Source: Desulfobulbaceae bacterium (GTDB taxonomy: Bacteria > Desulfobacterota > Desulfobulbia > Desulfobulbales > SURF-16). Taken from it: DNA of 64,000 nucleotides. The stretch covers positions 1 through 64,000 of the forward strand of contig JAHLLM010000030.1 in the NCBI GenBank assembly GCA_020444175.1. The letters run 5' to 3'. The position numbers and the translations under genes were made by a program. Under the pieces are notes generated by a model that was given only the letters and a program-made list of their open reading frames with translations, did no database searches and was not told the DNA's origin. This document shows positions 52,065 through 61,474 of the stretch, piece after piece (the first letter of the stretch is position 1; the number at the start of each line of letters is the position of its first letter).

Positions 52065-54238
52065 GAGTCAAGCACCCTGGAAGATGCCTTGCCCCCTTTT
52101 TTGCTTTTATTTTCCTGAACAATATCTCCGTATGACTGTAATTTGCGGCGCAGGGTGTCCTTTGAAATTCCCAGATCCCTGCATGTCTGCATCCGTTTGA
52201 AATTGTTTCGCTTGAGAGTTTGAATAATTGCCCTTTTTTCTACCTCCTCAAGGGTTATATTGGGAAAATTCAGCTCCTCTCCACCATGAGCACTCTCTTT
52301 TTCTGCAACGGCAGTATTGTCCACATTTTTCTCCTGAATGGTATCAGGCAGGTGATGGGGAAGAATGAAACCCTCATTGCAGAGAATAAAAGCATACTCA
52401 ATGATATTTTCAAGCTCCCTGATGTTGCCCGGATACTCTGCTTTCAAGAGCAGAGACAGGGCTTCATCGGAAATTCCCTTAACAGCTCTGTTGCGCTGCT
52501 TGTTGAATCTCTGGATGAAAAATTCTACCAGGAACGGCAAGTCCTCAAGCCTTTCACTCAACGGAGGCAATTCAATTTTCACCACATTAAGCCGATAATA
52601 TAGGTCTTCCCTGAACCTGCCTTCCTGTACCAATACCTCGAGATTCTTATTGGTAGCCGCTATAATTCGCGCTTCTGTTTTGACAGGCGTATTGGAGCCA
52701 AGAGGTTCATAGGTTCGGGACTGGAGAACGCGCAGGAGCTTGACCTGCAGGGCAGAAGAAATATCTCCGATTTCATCAAGAAAAAGAGTACCTTTTTCCG
52801 CAGCAGCAAACCGGCCTTTTTTGTCCTTCTTCGCATCGGTAAATGCTCCGGCTTTATAGCCAAACAACTCAGATTCCAGCAAGGTGTCAGGCAGGGCGCC
52901 GCAATTGACGGCAACAAAAGGCTCCTTGTTTCTATCACTCATCCTGTGGATTGCCGTGGCAATGACCTCCTTGCCGGTACCGCTCTCGCCAAGAACAAGT
53001 ATGTTGCTTTTGCTTTTGGCAAATTCCGGCAAAACAGACATAATTTTTTTCATTTTCGGGCTTTTACTCGAAATGCCGGATTGGCTATTTTCTTCAACAA
53101 GCTTACTGCGCAGGCTGAGAATTTCAGTTCTGTCCCTGAAAGTTTCAACTCCCCCGATGACAATACCGTTTTCATCAACCAGAGGGGTGACGCTGATGCT
53201 TACCGGAATCTGCCTGCCCATTTTCCCCTGAATAACAACATTACTGGCAAGCACATCGGAGTGGGTTTCCTGTGCCTTTGTAACAGGACAGGCAGTGCCG
53301 CAGACACTTCCGCAAAAGACATCGCTGCATTTTCTGCCAATGACTTCATCGTTGGTATATCCGGTTATTTTCTCGGCAGACCTGTTAAAAGAAGTAATCC
53401 TGAAGTCATTATCCACAGTGAAGACACCGTCCGCCACACTGTCAAGAATGTGTCTGCTCTGGATTGCCCCTGTATTGTCCCTGAAACTCGCTACTCCTCC
53501 GATGAGGTCCCCGGTGGGATCTAAAAGTGGCACGGCCCGGATACTGACCGGCAAGGTCTGCTCTTCAGCCGTTTTAATGGATGCCATTTCTGAAATAGCG
53601 GCTTCGCCTGTTTTCATAGCCTTTACCAGGGGCATCCGATCATTCGGCATATCCATTTTTTCCGTGGAAAAAACTGTAGAGAAAATTTTACCGATTACCT
53701 GCTCCTGGGCAAAACCAGTGAGCATTTCCGCAGCTCTGTTAAATGAAGTAATTTTATAGTCGGTATCAACGGTAAAAACGCCGTCAAAAAAATTGTCCAG
53801 GATCAACTGGTGATGAAAAATTTCAGTAATTTCCTGAAAAGACTGAACCCCTCCAACTATCCTTCCGCTTGAGTCTTCCAGGGCGGAAGCGCTGACCAGC
53901 ACCGGAATATTTTTGCTTCCAATTTTCAGATGACGGGTGAGCTTCTGGAGCGGCTTTCGTTCATTTTCGAGAACCTGTCTGACAATGCAGAACTCTTCAT
54001 CCAGTGCGGGAGGGAGCACCTCATCGCAGACCTTACCAAGAGCTTCGTCCTCGCTGATACCGATGATGCGTTCAGCAGATTTATTGAGTGAAGTAACTTT
54101 AAGATCTCTGTCAACCGTGAAAACACCTTCGCTCAGGTTGTCCAGAATGAGTTTGCGCTGGATGGCATCGCTGAAAATATCAGAGGATAATCGCTGGAGG
54201 GTTCCAATTACATCGGAGAGTTTATTTTCTTCGATCAT
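52061..54238 (-). CDS. Triple-PAS sigma-54 activator with GAFTDA variant
   Basis: 725 residues. Three PAS domains (about 20-135, 140-250, 265-375). The third has C-x8-C-x3-C (CSDVFCGSVCGTACPV). AAA+ domain about 395-625 with Walker A GESGTGKE, Walker B TLFLDEIGD and the sigma-contact loop GAFTDA in place of GAFTGA. Fis-type helix-turn-helix at the C-terminus (FKRMQTCRDLGISKDTLRRK), recognition helix different from that at 23519. First gene of the operon with two kinases. Inference: a functional activator of a separate sigma-54 promoter set. Confidence 0.92.
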   Translation of the reverse strand: MIEENKLSDVIGTLQRLSSDIFSDAIQRKLILDNLSEGVFTVDRDLKVTSLNKSAERIIGISEDEALGKVCDEVLPPALDEEFCIVRQVLENERKPLQKLTRHLKIGSKNIPVLVSASALEDSSGRIVGGVQSFQEITEIFHHQLILDNFFDGVFTVDTDYKITSFNRAAEMLTGFAQEQVIGKIFSTVFSTEKMDMPNDRMPLVKAMKTGEAAISEMASIKTAEEQTLPVSIRAVPLLDPTGDLIGGVASFRDNTGAIQSRHILDSVADGVFTVDNDFRITSFNRSAEKITGYTNDEVIGRKCSDVFCGSVCGTACPVTKAQETHSDVLASNVVIQGKMGRQIPVSISVTPLVDENGIVIGGVETFRDRTEILSLRSKLVEENSQSGISSKSPKMKKIMSVLPEFAKSKSNILVLGESGTGKEVIATAIHRMSDRNKEPFVAVNCGALPDTLLESELFGYKAGAFTDAKKDKKGRFAAAEKGTLFLDEIGDISSALQVKLLRVLQSRTYEPLGSNTPVKTEARIIAATNKNLEVLVQEGRFREDLYYRLNVVKIELPPLSERLEDLPFLVEFFIQRFNKQRNRAVKGISDEALSLLLKAEYPGNIRELENIIEYAFILCNEGFILPHHLPDTIQEKNVDNTAVAEKESAHGGEELNFPNITLEEVEKRAIIQTLKRNNFKRMQTCRDLGISKDTLRRKLQSYGDIVQENKSKKGGKASSRVLDS

Positions 54239-54603
54239 TTTTTACTGCTCATCTAAAGGGCCGCGTATGCAGAGCATAAAGCAGCAGGTTGAGTCGTCAA
54301 TTAATGAGAGTACGTCTCTCTCTTTCAAAAACACGTATCGTGTATCAGACAATTTGACTTTGTTGATATCTATGCAACGTAACACATTAAATTAATCGAT
54401 TAAATAACGATTGAAAATGCGGTAAATTGCCGCAGGTTTTCCCATATCATGCGGTCCGGGGGGTCGAAACACCGCCAGATTTCACGTTGTAATCCCTGAC
54501 AGGCTGTCAGGCAAGCGGTTTCTGAAAATGTAAAACAGTTTGATATGCTCTGCCCCTGAATCTTCAGGATCAGAGCATATCCTGCAATACCGCCAGCCAA
54601 ATC
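54239..54603. other. Spacer with an extended hairpin at 54542-54581
   Basis: GATATGCTCTG (54542-54552) pairs perfectly with 54571-54581, and CCTGAA/TTCAGG pairs inside it, giving 17 bp in two helices. CCTGACAGGCTGTCAGG forms a smaller palindrome at about 54496. No gene is supported here. The hairpins may belong to the end of the DUF3034 transcript. Confidence 0.5.
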
Positions 54604-54639
54604 AAAAAACGGCGCAGAACTCAAATGAGCCCTGCGCCG
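54604..54639 (-). terminator. Rho-independent terminator of the DUF3034-like gene
   Basis: CGGCGCAG/CTGCGCCG stem (54610-54617 with 54632-54639). On the minus strand it is followed by six T (54604-54609). A second eight-base hairpin (TGTCCGCA/TGCGGACA, 54671-54706) lies between it and the stop codon. Confidence 0.8.
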
Positions 54640-54722
54640 CAAAGAACATCTACTTCCTATAACCCGTGCCTGTCCGCAAATGTTCCGCAAAGATCATGTG
54701 CGGACAGCCACTTGTAAATCAA

Positions 54723-55607
54723 TTAGAAGGCAAACTGCGCTGAAAGCACAAAGCCGTCACCGAACTGAAGCTGATGCGGATCAGTATCATCATCATCAGT
54801 GCCGGTATTCAGATAGGCTCCGATAAGGGTCAGGCCTTTATGCATCCAGGCCACATGTGCGTTCCACATTGCATGGGTTTCAAAACCAAGCCCTGCACCG
54901 GCATCAATATCATCCAGATATTCAACACCAACAATCAAACCTTTCAGGAGGTCCGGGCAGGCACCCATTTTAAAGGTAGGCAGAACTTCGATGTTTCCAA
55001 AGAATGCCTCATCTCTGTCATCGCCAAAGCCAAGCACGCCGCGAACAACTCCTTTAGAAGAAAGAATACCGGCATTCAGAACGACAGGCATGGGCAGATC
55101 CATGAAATGCTTGGAAGCCACGACATAATAATCCATATCGGATTCATCCAACCCAGTCATTGCATCTGCATCGGTGTATTTGTATATGGCACCAACTGAA
55201 ACAGCCGGCATAAAGGATACGCCAAAATCACCTTCCTTAACCAGCATCAACTTAGCTGAAAGATTATCCTTGTCGATATCGTCCATACCTTCAACATTGA
55301 TTGACTCATGCCCATAGCCGAGCTCAATTCTTTCGAAAAAGCTCATGTTGGCACCATAGGTATCCCATTGAATATCGGCGCTATCAGCCAGATCGATGTG
55401 CCAGGCGCCAATGTTTGGTTTGGAAACATAATCGCTGCCGGAAAGTCCGCCGCCTTCACAGGAAATGGAATTGGCAACAAAGGCCAGGGGGTTCAGAGCA
55501 ACACCACCAACACCCTCGACGTTGGTGAACGGAGGGCCTGCAAGTGCCGGCATGGCAGTTAAACCAAGAAACGCAACAGCTAGACTCAAACTATACAACT
55601 TTTTCAT
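54723..55607 (-). CDS. DUF3034-like outer-membrane protein
   Basis: 294 residues. Signal peptide ending PALAGPP. N-terminal VEGVGGVALNPLAF, alternating hydrophobic strands, and a terminal aromatic VLSAQFAF, the usual end of an outer-membrane barrel. Resembles the DUF3034 family of uncharacterised barrels. Several acidic loops (DDIDKDN, GTDDDDTDPH) could bind calcium. Monocistronic with its own terminator. Confidence 0.75.
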   Translation of the reverse strand: MKKLYSLSLAVAFLGLTAMPALAGPPFTNVEGVGGVALNPLAFVANSISCEGGGLSGSDYVSKPNIGAWHIDLADSADIQWDTYGANMSFFERIELGYGHESINVEGMDDIDKDNLSAKLMLVKEGDFGVSFMPAVSVGAIYKYTDADAMTGLDESDMDYYVVASKHFMDLPMPVVLNAGILSSKGVVRGVLGFGDDRDEAFFGNIEVLPTFKMGACPDLLKGLIVGVEYLDDIDAGAGLGFETHAMWNAHVAWMHKGLTLIGAYLNTGTDDDDTDPHQLQFGDGFVLSAQFAF

Positions 55608-56143
55608 TTACCTCTCTCCTTATTAAAACATTTAACAGATCCTTCCCTCCTGGCACCGGGAGTTCCCCATACCCCCACCGTATTCTTCTCCCTCGCGGCA
55701 CCGGCAGAAAAAATCCCGGCAGAGAGAAAAAGCAAATATCTCCTATCCAGAACCAACAACCTGTACCACAAAGTAGTTGCTCTGGAGTACCACAACTCCA
55801 TTTACTTCGCAACATAAAATAATAAAAATTTATGAAATAAAACCATTCATGCCCGAAAAAAGGGGAAGCAAAACAAAGCACAAACCGCGCAGGGCCGCAG
55901 GGACAGGTCTCCCTTGAACTAATAACAGCTTTTCAACACTAAATATCTTTGGAAGCATAAAAAAATTCTCATCAAAAATTTACAGAATCAAGTGAAAAAA
56001 AATCAGCAATGTCCGTTTAGAGTTTTGCATCAGGATATCAGGAGTTACACTTCTTGTTCCCTGGTCTCGGAGGGAAGCCATACATGAATCTCCAGGGGCA
56101 AAAAAGATATGCATTCCCACGGTGGGCCGAGGGAACGAGGGAC
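55608..56143. other. Spacer with a degenerate palindromic repeat
   Basis: At about 56057-56142, TTGTTCCCTGGTCTCGGAGG and CCGAGGGAACGAGG form an imperfect inverted pair, like the GCATTCCCACG...GGGAACGAG repeats seen in many bacterial genomes. No gene is recognised in this interval. Confidence 0.4.
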
Positions 56144-56179
56144 AAAAAAAGCCGAATCCAGATGGATTCGGCTTTTTTT
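56144..56179. terminator. Bidirectional terminator of the glutamate synthase operon
   Basis: Perfect 16-base inverted arms (56144-56159, 56164-56179) with GCCGAATCC/GGATTCGGC at the core, flanked by seven A and seven T, and loop AGAT. It lies 38 bases beyond the final stop of the operon. Confidence 0.92.
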
Positions 56180-56216
56180 GATTTATTGAAACGAAGTTAT
56201 TGTATGGTCATCACCT

Positions 56217-58595
56217 CTAAAAAGGCTGCATGAGCCAGACGCCACAGGGGCAGGTATCGGCACAAAAGCCGCAGGCGATACATTTATCATCATCAGATAC
56301 ATAGCGGAAATCTTTTTTGTCATCACTGAGCTTTTCGCGGGAAATTGCGCCTGTGGGACAAATGGTTTCACACATATGACAGTCACGGCAGCTTCCGCAG
56401 CTCATGCAACGATCCGCCTCATGCATGTCCGTGTGTTCGCTGGGGCATCTCTCTGGCTCATAGTGAGCCGGGGTAAGATGCTTGATATTAATAACCTGTT
56501 TTGTGTAGGGCTTCCACTCCTCACCTTTGATATCCGCTACAATGGCATGGGCAGCGTTTTTACCATGTCCAAGGGCGTTGGTGGCAAGGCCGGGCCGCTC
56601 AACATCACCAACTGCATATACTTTCGGATCAGAGGTACGGCAGGCTTCATTTGTCTTGACCCAGCCGGCTCCGCCAACCGTGACCACTTCAACAGTATCA
56701 GGCAGAAACTTCAAGGCAGGGACATCACCAATGGAGATGATAACGGTCTGTGCCGGGATAAGCTCATCAGCGGCATCAATTAAGCCTTCGTCAGTTACCT
56801 CTTTGGTGCTCACCGGCCATTTGAATTGCGCTCCAAGAGCCTCGGCGGCCTTTCGCTCCTTCCCAAAGGCAAGGGGCTTCTGGATATCAACCAAGGTCAC
56901 TTCCTGGGCACCGAGACGATAACACTCGCAGGCGACGTCACATCCCACGTTACCGGCACCGATGATGACCACCTGTTTGCCGACTTTGGGCGGGTTATCA
57001 CTTTTTCCCTCTTTGAGAAAATCAAGAGCGGTCAGAACTCTTTCATGACCGGGGAAAGGAATTCGGCGGGGTTCATGGGTGCCGACAGCAACGACAACAT
57101 AATCGTACTCGCTCTGCAGTTCGGCAAATTTATCCTTTGTCATGTTCACCCCGAAATGCACATTGATATTCGGGGTTTTCATGAAACGGTCGATCTCGGC
57201 ATCCCAGATTGCCCGGGGCAGTCTTTCCCAGGGAATAACCTGAGCAAGTTTTCCGCCAAGCTTATTGTCCCGCTCAAATATATGGGCCTCAACACCACGC
57301 AGGGCAAGCTGCCAGGCGGTATTCATACCACCTGGGCCGCCACCGATGATGGCAACTTTCTTGCCAAGCGATTCAGCCACTTTAGGTGCCGGAAAATCTT
57401 TTACAGCCCGACCAAGCATGGCAACATCAATGCTTTCATCAACAACCTGGCGCGAACAACTCTGCATGCAGAGATTCGGACAGATTGAACCGCAGACGGA
57501 TGCCGGGAAAGGCGTATATTCAAGAACAAGATCATATGCCTCATTCTGCTTGCCTTCACGCATCAACCGAAGCCGGTCTATGGTCGGAATATGAACCGGA
57601 CAGTAATAGGCGCAGGGTGCTGCAGATTCCTGGTTGGCCCAGAAAGGTTTTTTTCGCCTCAAGTCACCGGTTTCGATAAGGCCGATGGGTGAACGATCCA
57701 GACCAGGGGCAAGATCGCGTATTGGATCTCCGCCGCCAAAGCCTTTATCCCAGATATTCTTTCTGAACTCATGCATGGGCATGGGACCTGAGAACATGAG
57801 GGCGCGCTCCTGGGGAGGAATGGCCAGCAGCATCTTCCAATCGTCACGATTGGAAAGCTCATCAAGCAGATCAGTGCGACCAATTTTTTCAAGATAAGCG
57901 GGCAGACGCTCAATAAGCCATTGCCATTGTTCATCATCAGGCAGGATAGCTTTTACGTTTGTGCGGGAATATGATTTATCCGTCACACCACGATAATAGA
58001 TCGTGCCGCCAACCATACCGACGCATGGCCGATACCCCAGAACATTTTCCGGTGTTTTGGGGTCAACGCCACAGACAACGGAAATGCCTCCACAGTTGAA
58101 CTCGGCAAAGGTATCACCCACCGAACCCAATACCCATAATTCAGGTTTGCTGTAGTCAGGATTCCATTTTGTCATGGTCAGCCCACGAGAACCGATGGAG
58201 CCACTGATCATGACCCTGCCACCGGCCATGGCATTGCAAACGCCGTTTGTGGCATCGCCAAGCACGGTTATATCCGCTCCGATGTTCAGATAACCAACAT
58301 CATCAGAGGCTGATCCCTCACAGGTAATAGTGGTTCCAGGCATGCCCATGCATCCGAGACGCTGTCCCGCCGGGCCCTTGATCTGAATATTGATCGGCTC
58401 ACCATTGGCATTCAGCCGACCGCCGACATTATGCTGTCCATATGTTTCAAGAATGAGATTTTTTGATTTTTTGAAACCTTCCTGTACCAGTTCCTCAAAC
58501 TCCTTTGAACTGATACGGTTTCCCGTCTCATCCATTCCTTTGATGGTAATTGCTTCAGTCACTTCTTTTCCTCCGGGAGGAAAGGAAAAAGTCAT
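56217..58595 (-). CDS. Glutamate synthase: GXGXG domain fused to GltD-like flavoprotein and ferredoxin
   Basis: 792 residues in three parts. About 1-250: the GXGXG beta-helix domain of the large subunit (GQRLGCMGMPG, GGRVMISGSIGSRG). About 320-670: the GltD-type oxidoreductase with Fe-S cysteines (CAYYCPVHIP, CGSICPNLCMQSC), FAD site GGGPGGMNTAW and NAD(P) site GAGNVGCDVACEC. About 725-790: a 2[4Fe-4S] ferredoxin-like tail (CMSCGSCRDCHMC, CIACGFCADTCPCGVW). Known: NAD(P)H electrons pass via FAD and Fe-S centres to the FMN domain. The fusion is a split archaeal-type arrangement. Last gene of the operon. Confidence 0.9.
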   Translation of the reverse strand: MTFSFPPGGKEVTEAITIKGMDETGNRISSKEFEELVQEGFKKSKNLILETYGQHNVGGRLNANGEPINIQIKGPAGQRLGCMGMPGTTITCEGSASDDVGYLNIGADITVLGDATNGVCNAMAGGRVMISGSIGSRGLTMTKWNPDYSKPELWVLGSVGDTFAEFNCGGISVVCGVDPKTPENVLGYRPCVGMVGGTIYYRGVTDKSYSRTNVKAILPDDEQWQWLIERLPAYLEKIGRTDLLDELSNRDDWKMLLAIPPQERALMFSGPMPMHEFRKNIWDKGFGGGDPIRDLAPGLDRSPIGLIETGDLRRKKPFWANQESAAPCAYYCPVHIPTIDRLRLMREGKQNEAYDLVLEYTPFPASVCGSICPNLCMQSCSRQVVDESIDVAMLGRAVKDFPAPKVAESLGKKVAIIGGGPGGMNTAWQLALRGVEAHIFERDNKLGGKLAQVIPWERLPRAIWDAEIDRFMKTPNINVHFGVNMTKDKFAELQSEYDYVVVAVGTHEPRRIPFPGHERVLTALDFLKEGKSDNPPKVGKQVVIIGAGNVGCDVACECYRLGAQEVTLVDIQKPLAFGKERKAAEALGAQFKWPVSTKEVTDEGLIDAADELIPAQTVIISIGDVPALKFLPDTVEVVTVGGAGWVKTNEACRTSDPKVYAVGDVERPGLATNALGHGKNAAHAIVADIKGEEWKPYTKQVINIKHLTPAHYEPERCPSEHTDMHEADRCMSCGSCRDCHMCETICPTGAISREKLSDDKKDFRYVSDDDKCIACGFCADTCPCGVWLMQPF

Positions 58596-58611
58596 CCTTT
58601 TCCTTAACTAT

Positions 58612-60252
58612 TTAACAGACGTATTTAATATTTAGCCGTTTTGCCGCAGACTCGTCGGAGATGCCGATGGCATCAGACATTCCGATGGGAAGACTCTGGG
58701 ATCGTCCAAGGGGAGCCATGATCTTTTTCATCTCCGTCCGAATGGCCATAAAGGTATCAACGACACGCTGGGCCACCTGATCAGGATCAAGACGACGATA
58801 AAGTTTCGGATTCTGACTGGTTATGCCTTTCGGACACAATCCGACGTTACAGACGTTGCAGCGGTTTGACTCACTTCCAAGACAACCGGCAGCAGCCTGC
58901 ATCATGAATTTACCCATGTGGACACCACTGGCGCCCAGCATGATAAGTCCCATACCGTTCTGCGTAACATTGCCGTTTTTGCCAACACCGCCGGCTGCAA
59001 AAATCGGGATCTCATTCTGCTTACCCTGGGCACAAAGATCAAGGTAGCAATCCCTGACGTTGGAGGCAATTGGATGGCCCATATTATTCATGCTGACGTT
59101 GTACGCCGCACCGGTACCGCCGTCAATACCATCAATCAGCAATGCCGAGGCATAGGGATTACGCACCAGGTTATTCAGAACTGATTTGGCGGAGTTGGAG
59201 CCGGAAATTTTCGGATAAACAGGCACACGGAAGTTCCAGGCCATGGACATGGACTGAATCATCTTCATGACCGACTCCTCAATGGAGTAGAGAGTCTGAT
59301 GCACCGGTGGTGACGGCAGATCAACACCTTCGGGAACACCGCGCAGTCGGGCAATAAGCTTGCTGACCTTGAACCACATCAAAAGCCCGCCGTCACCCGG
59401 TTTTGCACCCTGTCCGTATTTAATCTCAATGGCGGCAGGATCACACTGCATTTCAGGGATGGCCCTGATAATTTCATCCCAGCCAAAATAACCGGATGCA
59501 ATCTGCAGGATGATGTATTTCAGGAAGGGGCTTTTCAGAACCCAGGGAGGACAGCCACCCTCACCGGTAGCCATAACCACCGGAATACCGAGAACCTCAT
59601 TACAGTAAGCCACACCCTGGAGCAGACCGAGCCACATATTCGGCGACAAGGCGCCAAAGGACATGGAACCGATGATAAAAGGGAATATCTCACGCACCGG
59701 CGGAATCCATTCCCCGGTAGTTTTGCGCCGGATATACTCTTCAGGCGAGAGCACGCGGCCCAGCAGCGTATTCAAGTAAAACTCATGCCGGCCGGCATCC
59801 AGGGCAGGATCGGTGAGCATGGAAATACGATTAAAGATAATTTTATCAAGCAGGTTGGGGCCGGGTACGTTTCTTCGTCCACCGCGCTTTTCTGCTTCAC
59901 CACCGGCCGTATTCTGGAATTTAAAGCGATCGCTCATGGTGTTTGGCTGGGGCTTTATTGCTGCGTTGGGACAAACCATCTCGCAGCTGCCGCAACCGAT
60001 ACAACGATTTTTAATTTCGGTTTTCTGACGAATACCGACAAAAGTCCTGAAAGAACTGCCGCGCTCGGTAGAGGTCAGCACAAGCTTGGGCATGCGCTGA
60101 CGCATATACGTCAGCTTAATGGCATTTACAGGACATACTGCAGTACAGCGCCCGCAAAGGGTACACCTGTCTTCCCGGTGTTCTATAACCCAGGGAAGAT
60201 CCCCTGGTGTTAAGCTGCTTGGGGTAGCGGGAATTGATCGAATTGAGACCAT
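58612..60252 (-). CDS. Glutamate synthase FMN-binding domain protein with N-terminal ferredoxin
   Basis: 546 residues. N-terminal two [4Fe-4S] motifs (CTLCGRCTAVCP, CIGCGSCEMVCP), then the glutamate synthase central/FMN barrel (GSMSFGALSPN, KYGQGAKPGDGGLL, GIDGGTGAAYN, AAGGVGKNGN) and the 3Fe-4S cysteines CNVCNVGLCPKG. ATG 60252 has AGGAG eight bases upstream, and the gene overlaps the amidotransferase gene by 43 bases. Ammonia and 2-oxoglutarate are combined here. Confidence 0.93.
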   Translation of the reverse strand: MVSIRSIPATPSSLTPGDLPWVIEHREDRCTLCGRCTAVCPVNAIKLTYMRQRMPKLVLTSTERGSSFRTFVGIRQKTEIKNRCIGCGSCEMVCPNAAIKPQPNTMSDRFKFQNTAGGEAEKRGGRRNVPGPNLLDKIIFNRISMLTDPALDAGRHEFYLNTLLGRVLSPEEYIRRKTTGEWIPPVREIFPFIIGSMSFGALSPNMWLGLLQGVAYCNEVLGIPVVMATGEGGCPPWVLKSPFLKYIILQIASGYFGWDEIIRAIPEMQCDPAAIEIKYGQGAKPGDGGLLMWFKVSKLIARLRGVPEGVDLPSPPVHQTLYSIEESVMKMIQSMSMAWNFRVPVYPKISGSNSAKSVLNNLVRNPYASALLIDGIDGGTGAAYNVSMNNMGHPIASNVRDCYLDLCAQGKQNEIPIFAAGGVGKNGNVTQNGMGLIMLGASGVHMGKFMMQAAAGCLGSESNRCNVCNVGLCPKGITSQNPKLYRRLDPDQVAQRVVDTFMAIRTEMKKIMAPLGRSQSLPIGMSDAIGISDESAAKRLNIKYVC

Positions 60253-61352
60253 ATCTTAAACTCCTGTCTATCTGGAGGAACGATTATTGTATGTTGACGC
60301 ATGGGCTGGTAATCAAGTGATTGATCGCGATCAGGGATCATGGCGTCAACCCCACACATTTCAGAGGCTATAGCCCATTCACCTGGTTTACCGCCTATGG
60401 TTGCCGGACGTAATTTTTTGGCATCCATGGTAAGCAGACAAGTTTCATCCGGCAGGGTACCGATGACCGCATTCGGTCCGTCTATAATCAAACGGCGGCA
60501 GGCATCACGGAGTCCACGCAGAAAATCTCCCTGGGGATGCTCAAGCAACTCAGCTGTTTTAAGTGGTGTGATAATATGCTTGTAGGCCTCAAGAGGCAAT
60601 TTGAGCTGCTTGGTAACATAGTGCAGAATATGGGCAAAGACTTCGCTGTCTGACTGATAACCAATATAGCCGGGGAAATTTCTACCTGTCAGCCAGTCCT
60701 TAATCGGGATAAAAGCGGTATTCTCACCGTTGGTCATGGTGCCGATGCCCTGAATAAAGAAGGGATGGCAGGCATAAAGATTGATGCCCCAGTTTGTGTT
60801 CTGACGTCCCTGGGCCATGCAAACCCTTGAGTTGATGCGGTTCGTATTCAGTCCCAGAGCCTCGCCGACACCAAGCGGCCAGCCCACTTCTTTGATCATG
60901 ACGACATCCGGCCAGAAGGAGAAAGCGGTCAAATCTCCGCCGTTTTCCTCGCCATCTTTTCTTAAGGCAAGGCGGGTCAACATCAATTCATGCTCAACCT
61001 CCTCCTCGCTAAAATTCTCCCATGACTTTGGTTTTTTATAAACCCGCAGAATATATTTGAACCTGTCAGCAGCCTCAACTTTCGAGAAATCTACTTCAAA
61101 TTCGTGATCATACTTCTGCTCAAAACCGAGATCCTGCATCATGGCATTCAAACGGTGAAGCGCCCCTTCTGTGTGGGCTATTCCCGAAAGAACAGGATCT
61201 CCAGCCTTGTAACTGTAATCAGTAAAATGCAGGCCCCGCAGCAGGAGACCCAAACCGCTGCCATCATATCCTTCCTGCATTGCCTCCATAGCCTGCAATA
61301 CAGAGAATGGAGAAAACGGCTCAGAGGCTGTTTTTAAAGCTAAACGGCACAT
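60210..61352 (-). CDS. Glutamate synthase glutaminase domain (class II amidotransferase)
   Basis: 380 residues. Begins MCRLALKT; Cys2 would be the N-terminal nucleophile of class II amidotransferases. Later motifs LGLNTNRINSRVCMAQGRQN, NLYACHPFF and GTMTNGENTAF are consistent with the Gln-binding fold. Separate glutaminase, FMN and GXGXG ORFs form the archaeal-type split. First gene of the operon; ammonia would be passed to the protein encoded next. Confidence 0.9.
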   Translation of the reverse strand: MCRLALKTASEPFSPFSVLQAMEAMQEGYDGSGLGLLLRGLHFTDYSYKAGDPVLSGIAHTEGALHRLNAMMQDLGFEQKYDHEFEVDFSKVEAADRFKYILRVYKKPKSWENFSEEEVEHELMLTRLALRKDGEENGGDLTAFSFWPDVVMIKEVGWPLGVGEALGLNTNRINSRVCMAQGRQNTNWGINLYACHPFFIQGIGTMTNGENTAFIPIKDWLTGRNFPGYIGYQSDSEVFAHILHYVTKQLKLPLEAYKHIITPLKTAELLEHPQGDFLRGLRDACRRLIIDGPNAVIGTLPDETCLLTMDAKKLRPATIGGKPGEWAIASEMCGVDAMIPDRDQSLDYQPMRQHTIIVPPDRQEFKIWSQFDQFPLPQAA

Positions 61353-61419
61353 CAGCTACTCCTTGGTTGAGTGGTAAAAAAGACAGGCGACCAAAAACCA
61401 TGTTGAACGAAAACAAAGG

Positions 61420-61474
61420 GCGCAAATCAAATGAGCCAAAGAGGTGCTGCAACAAAACTCATTTTGATGTGCGC
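61420..61474. promoter_or_regulatory. Inverted repeat upstream of the glutamate synthase operon
   Basis: GCGCAAATCAAATGAG (61420-61435) against GCGCACATCAAAATGAG (complement of 61458-61474): near-perfect 16-17-base arms, 22-base loop. It lies 68-122 bases before the first ATG of the operon, so it may be a leader hairpin or operator. The rest of 61353-61755 shows no gene. Confidence 0.55.

Noticed and set aside
54400-54690. Minus-strand frame of 96 residues
   Set aside because: Runs through three hairpins including the DUF3034 terminator, and its composition is unlike a protein.
55650-55665. Minus-strand GG-N10-GC before the DUF3034-like gene
   Set aside because: The spacing fits, but the surrounding bases do not match TGGCAC/TTGC and the site lies in a GC-rich inverted pair.
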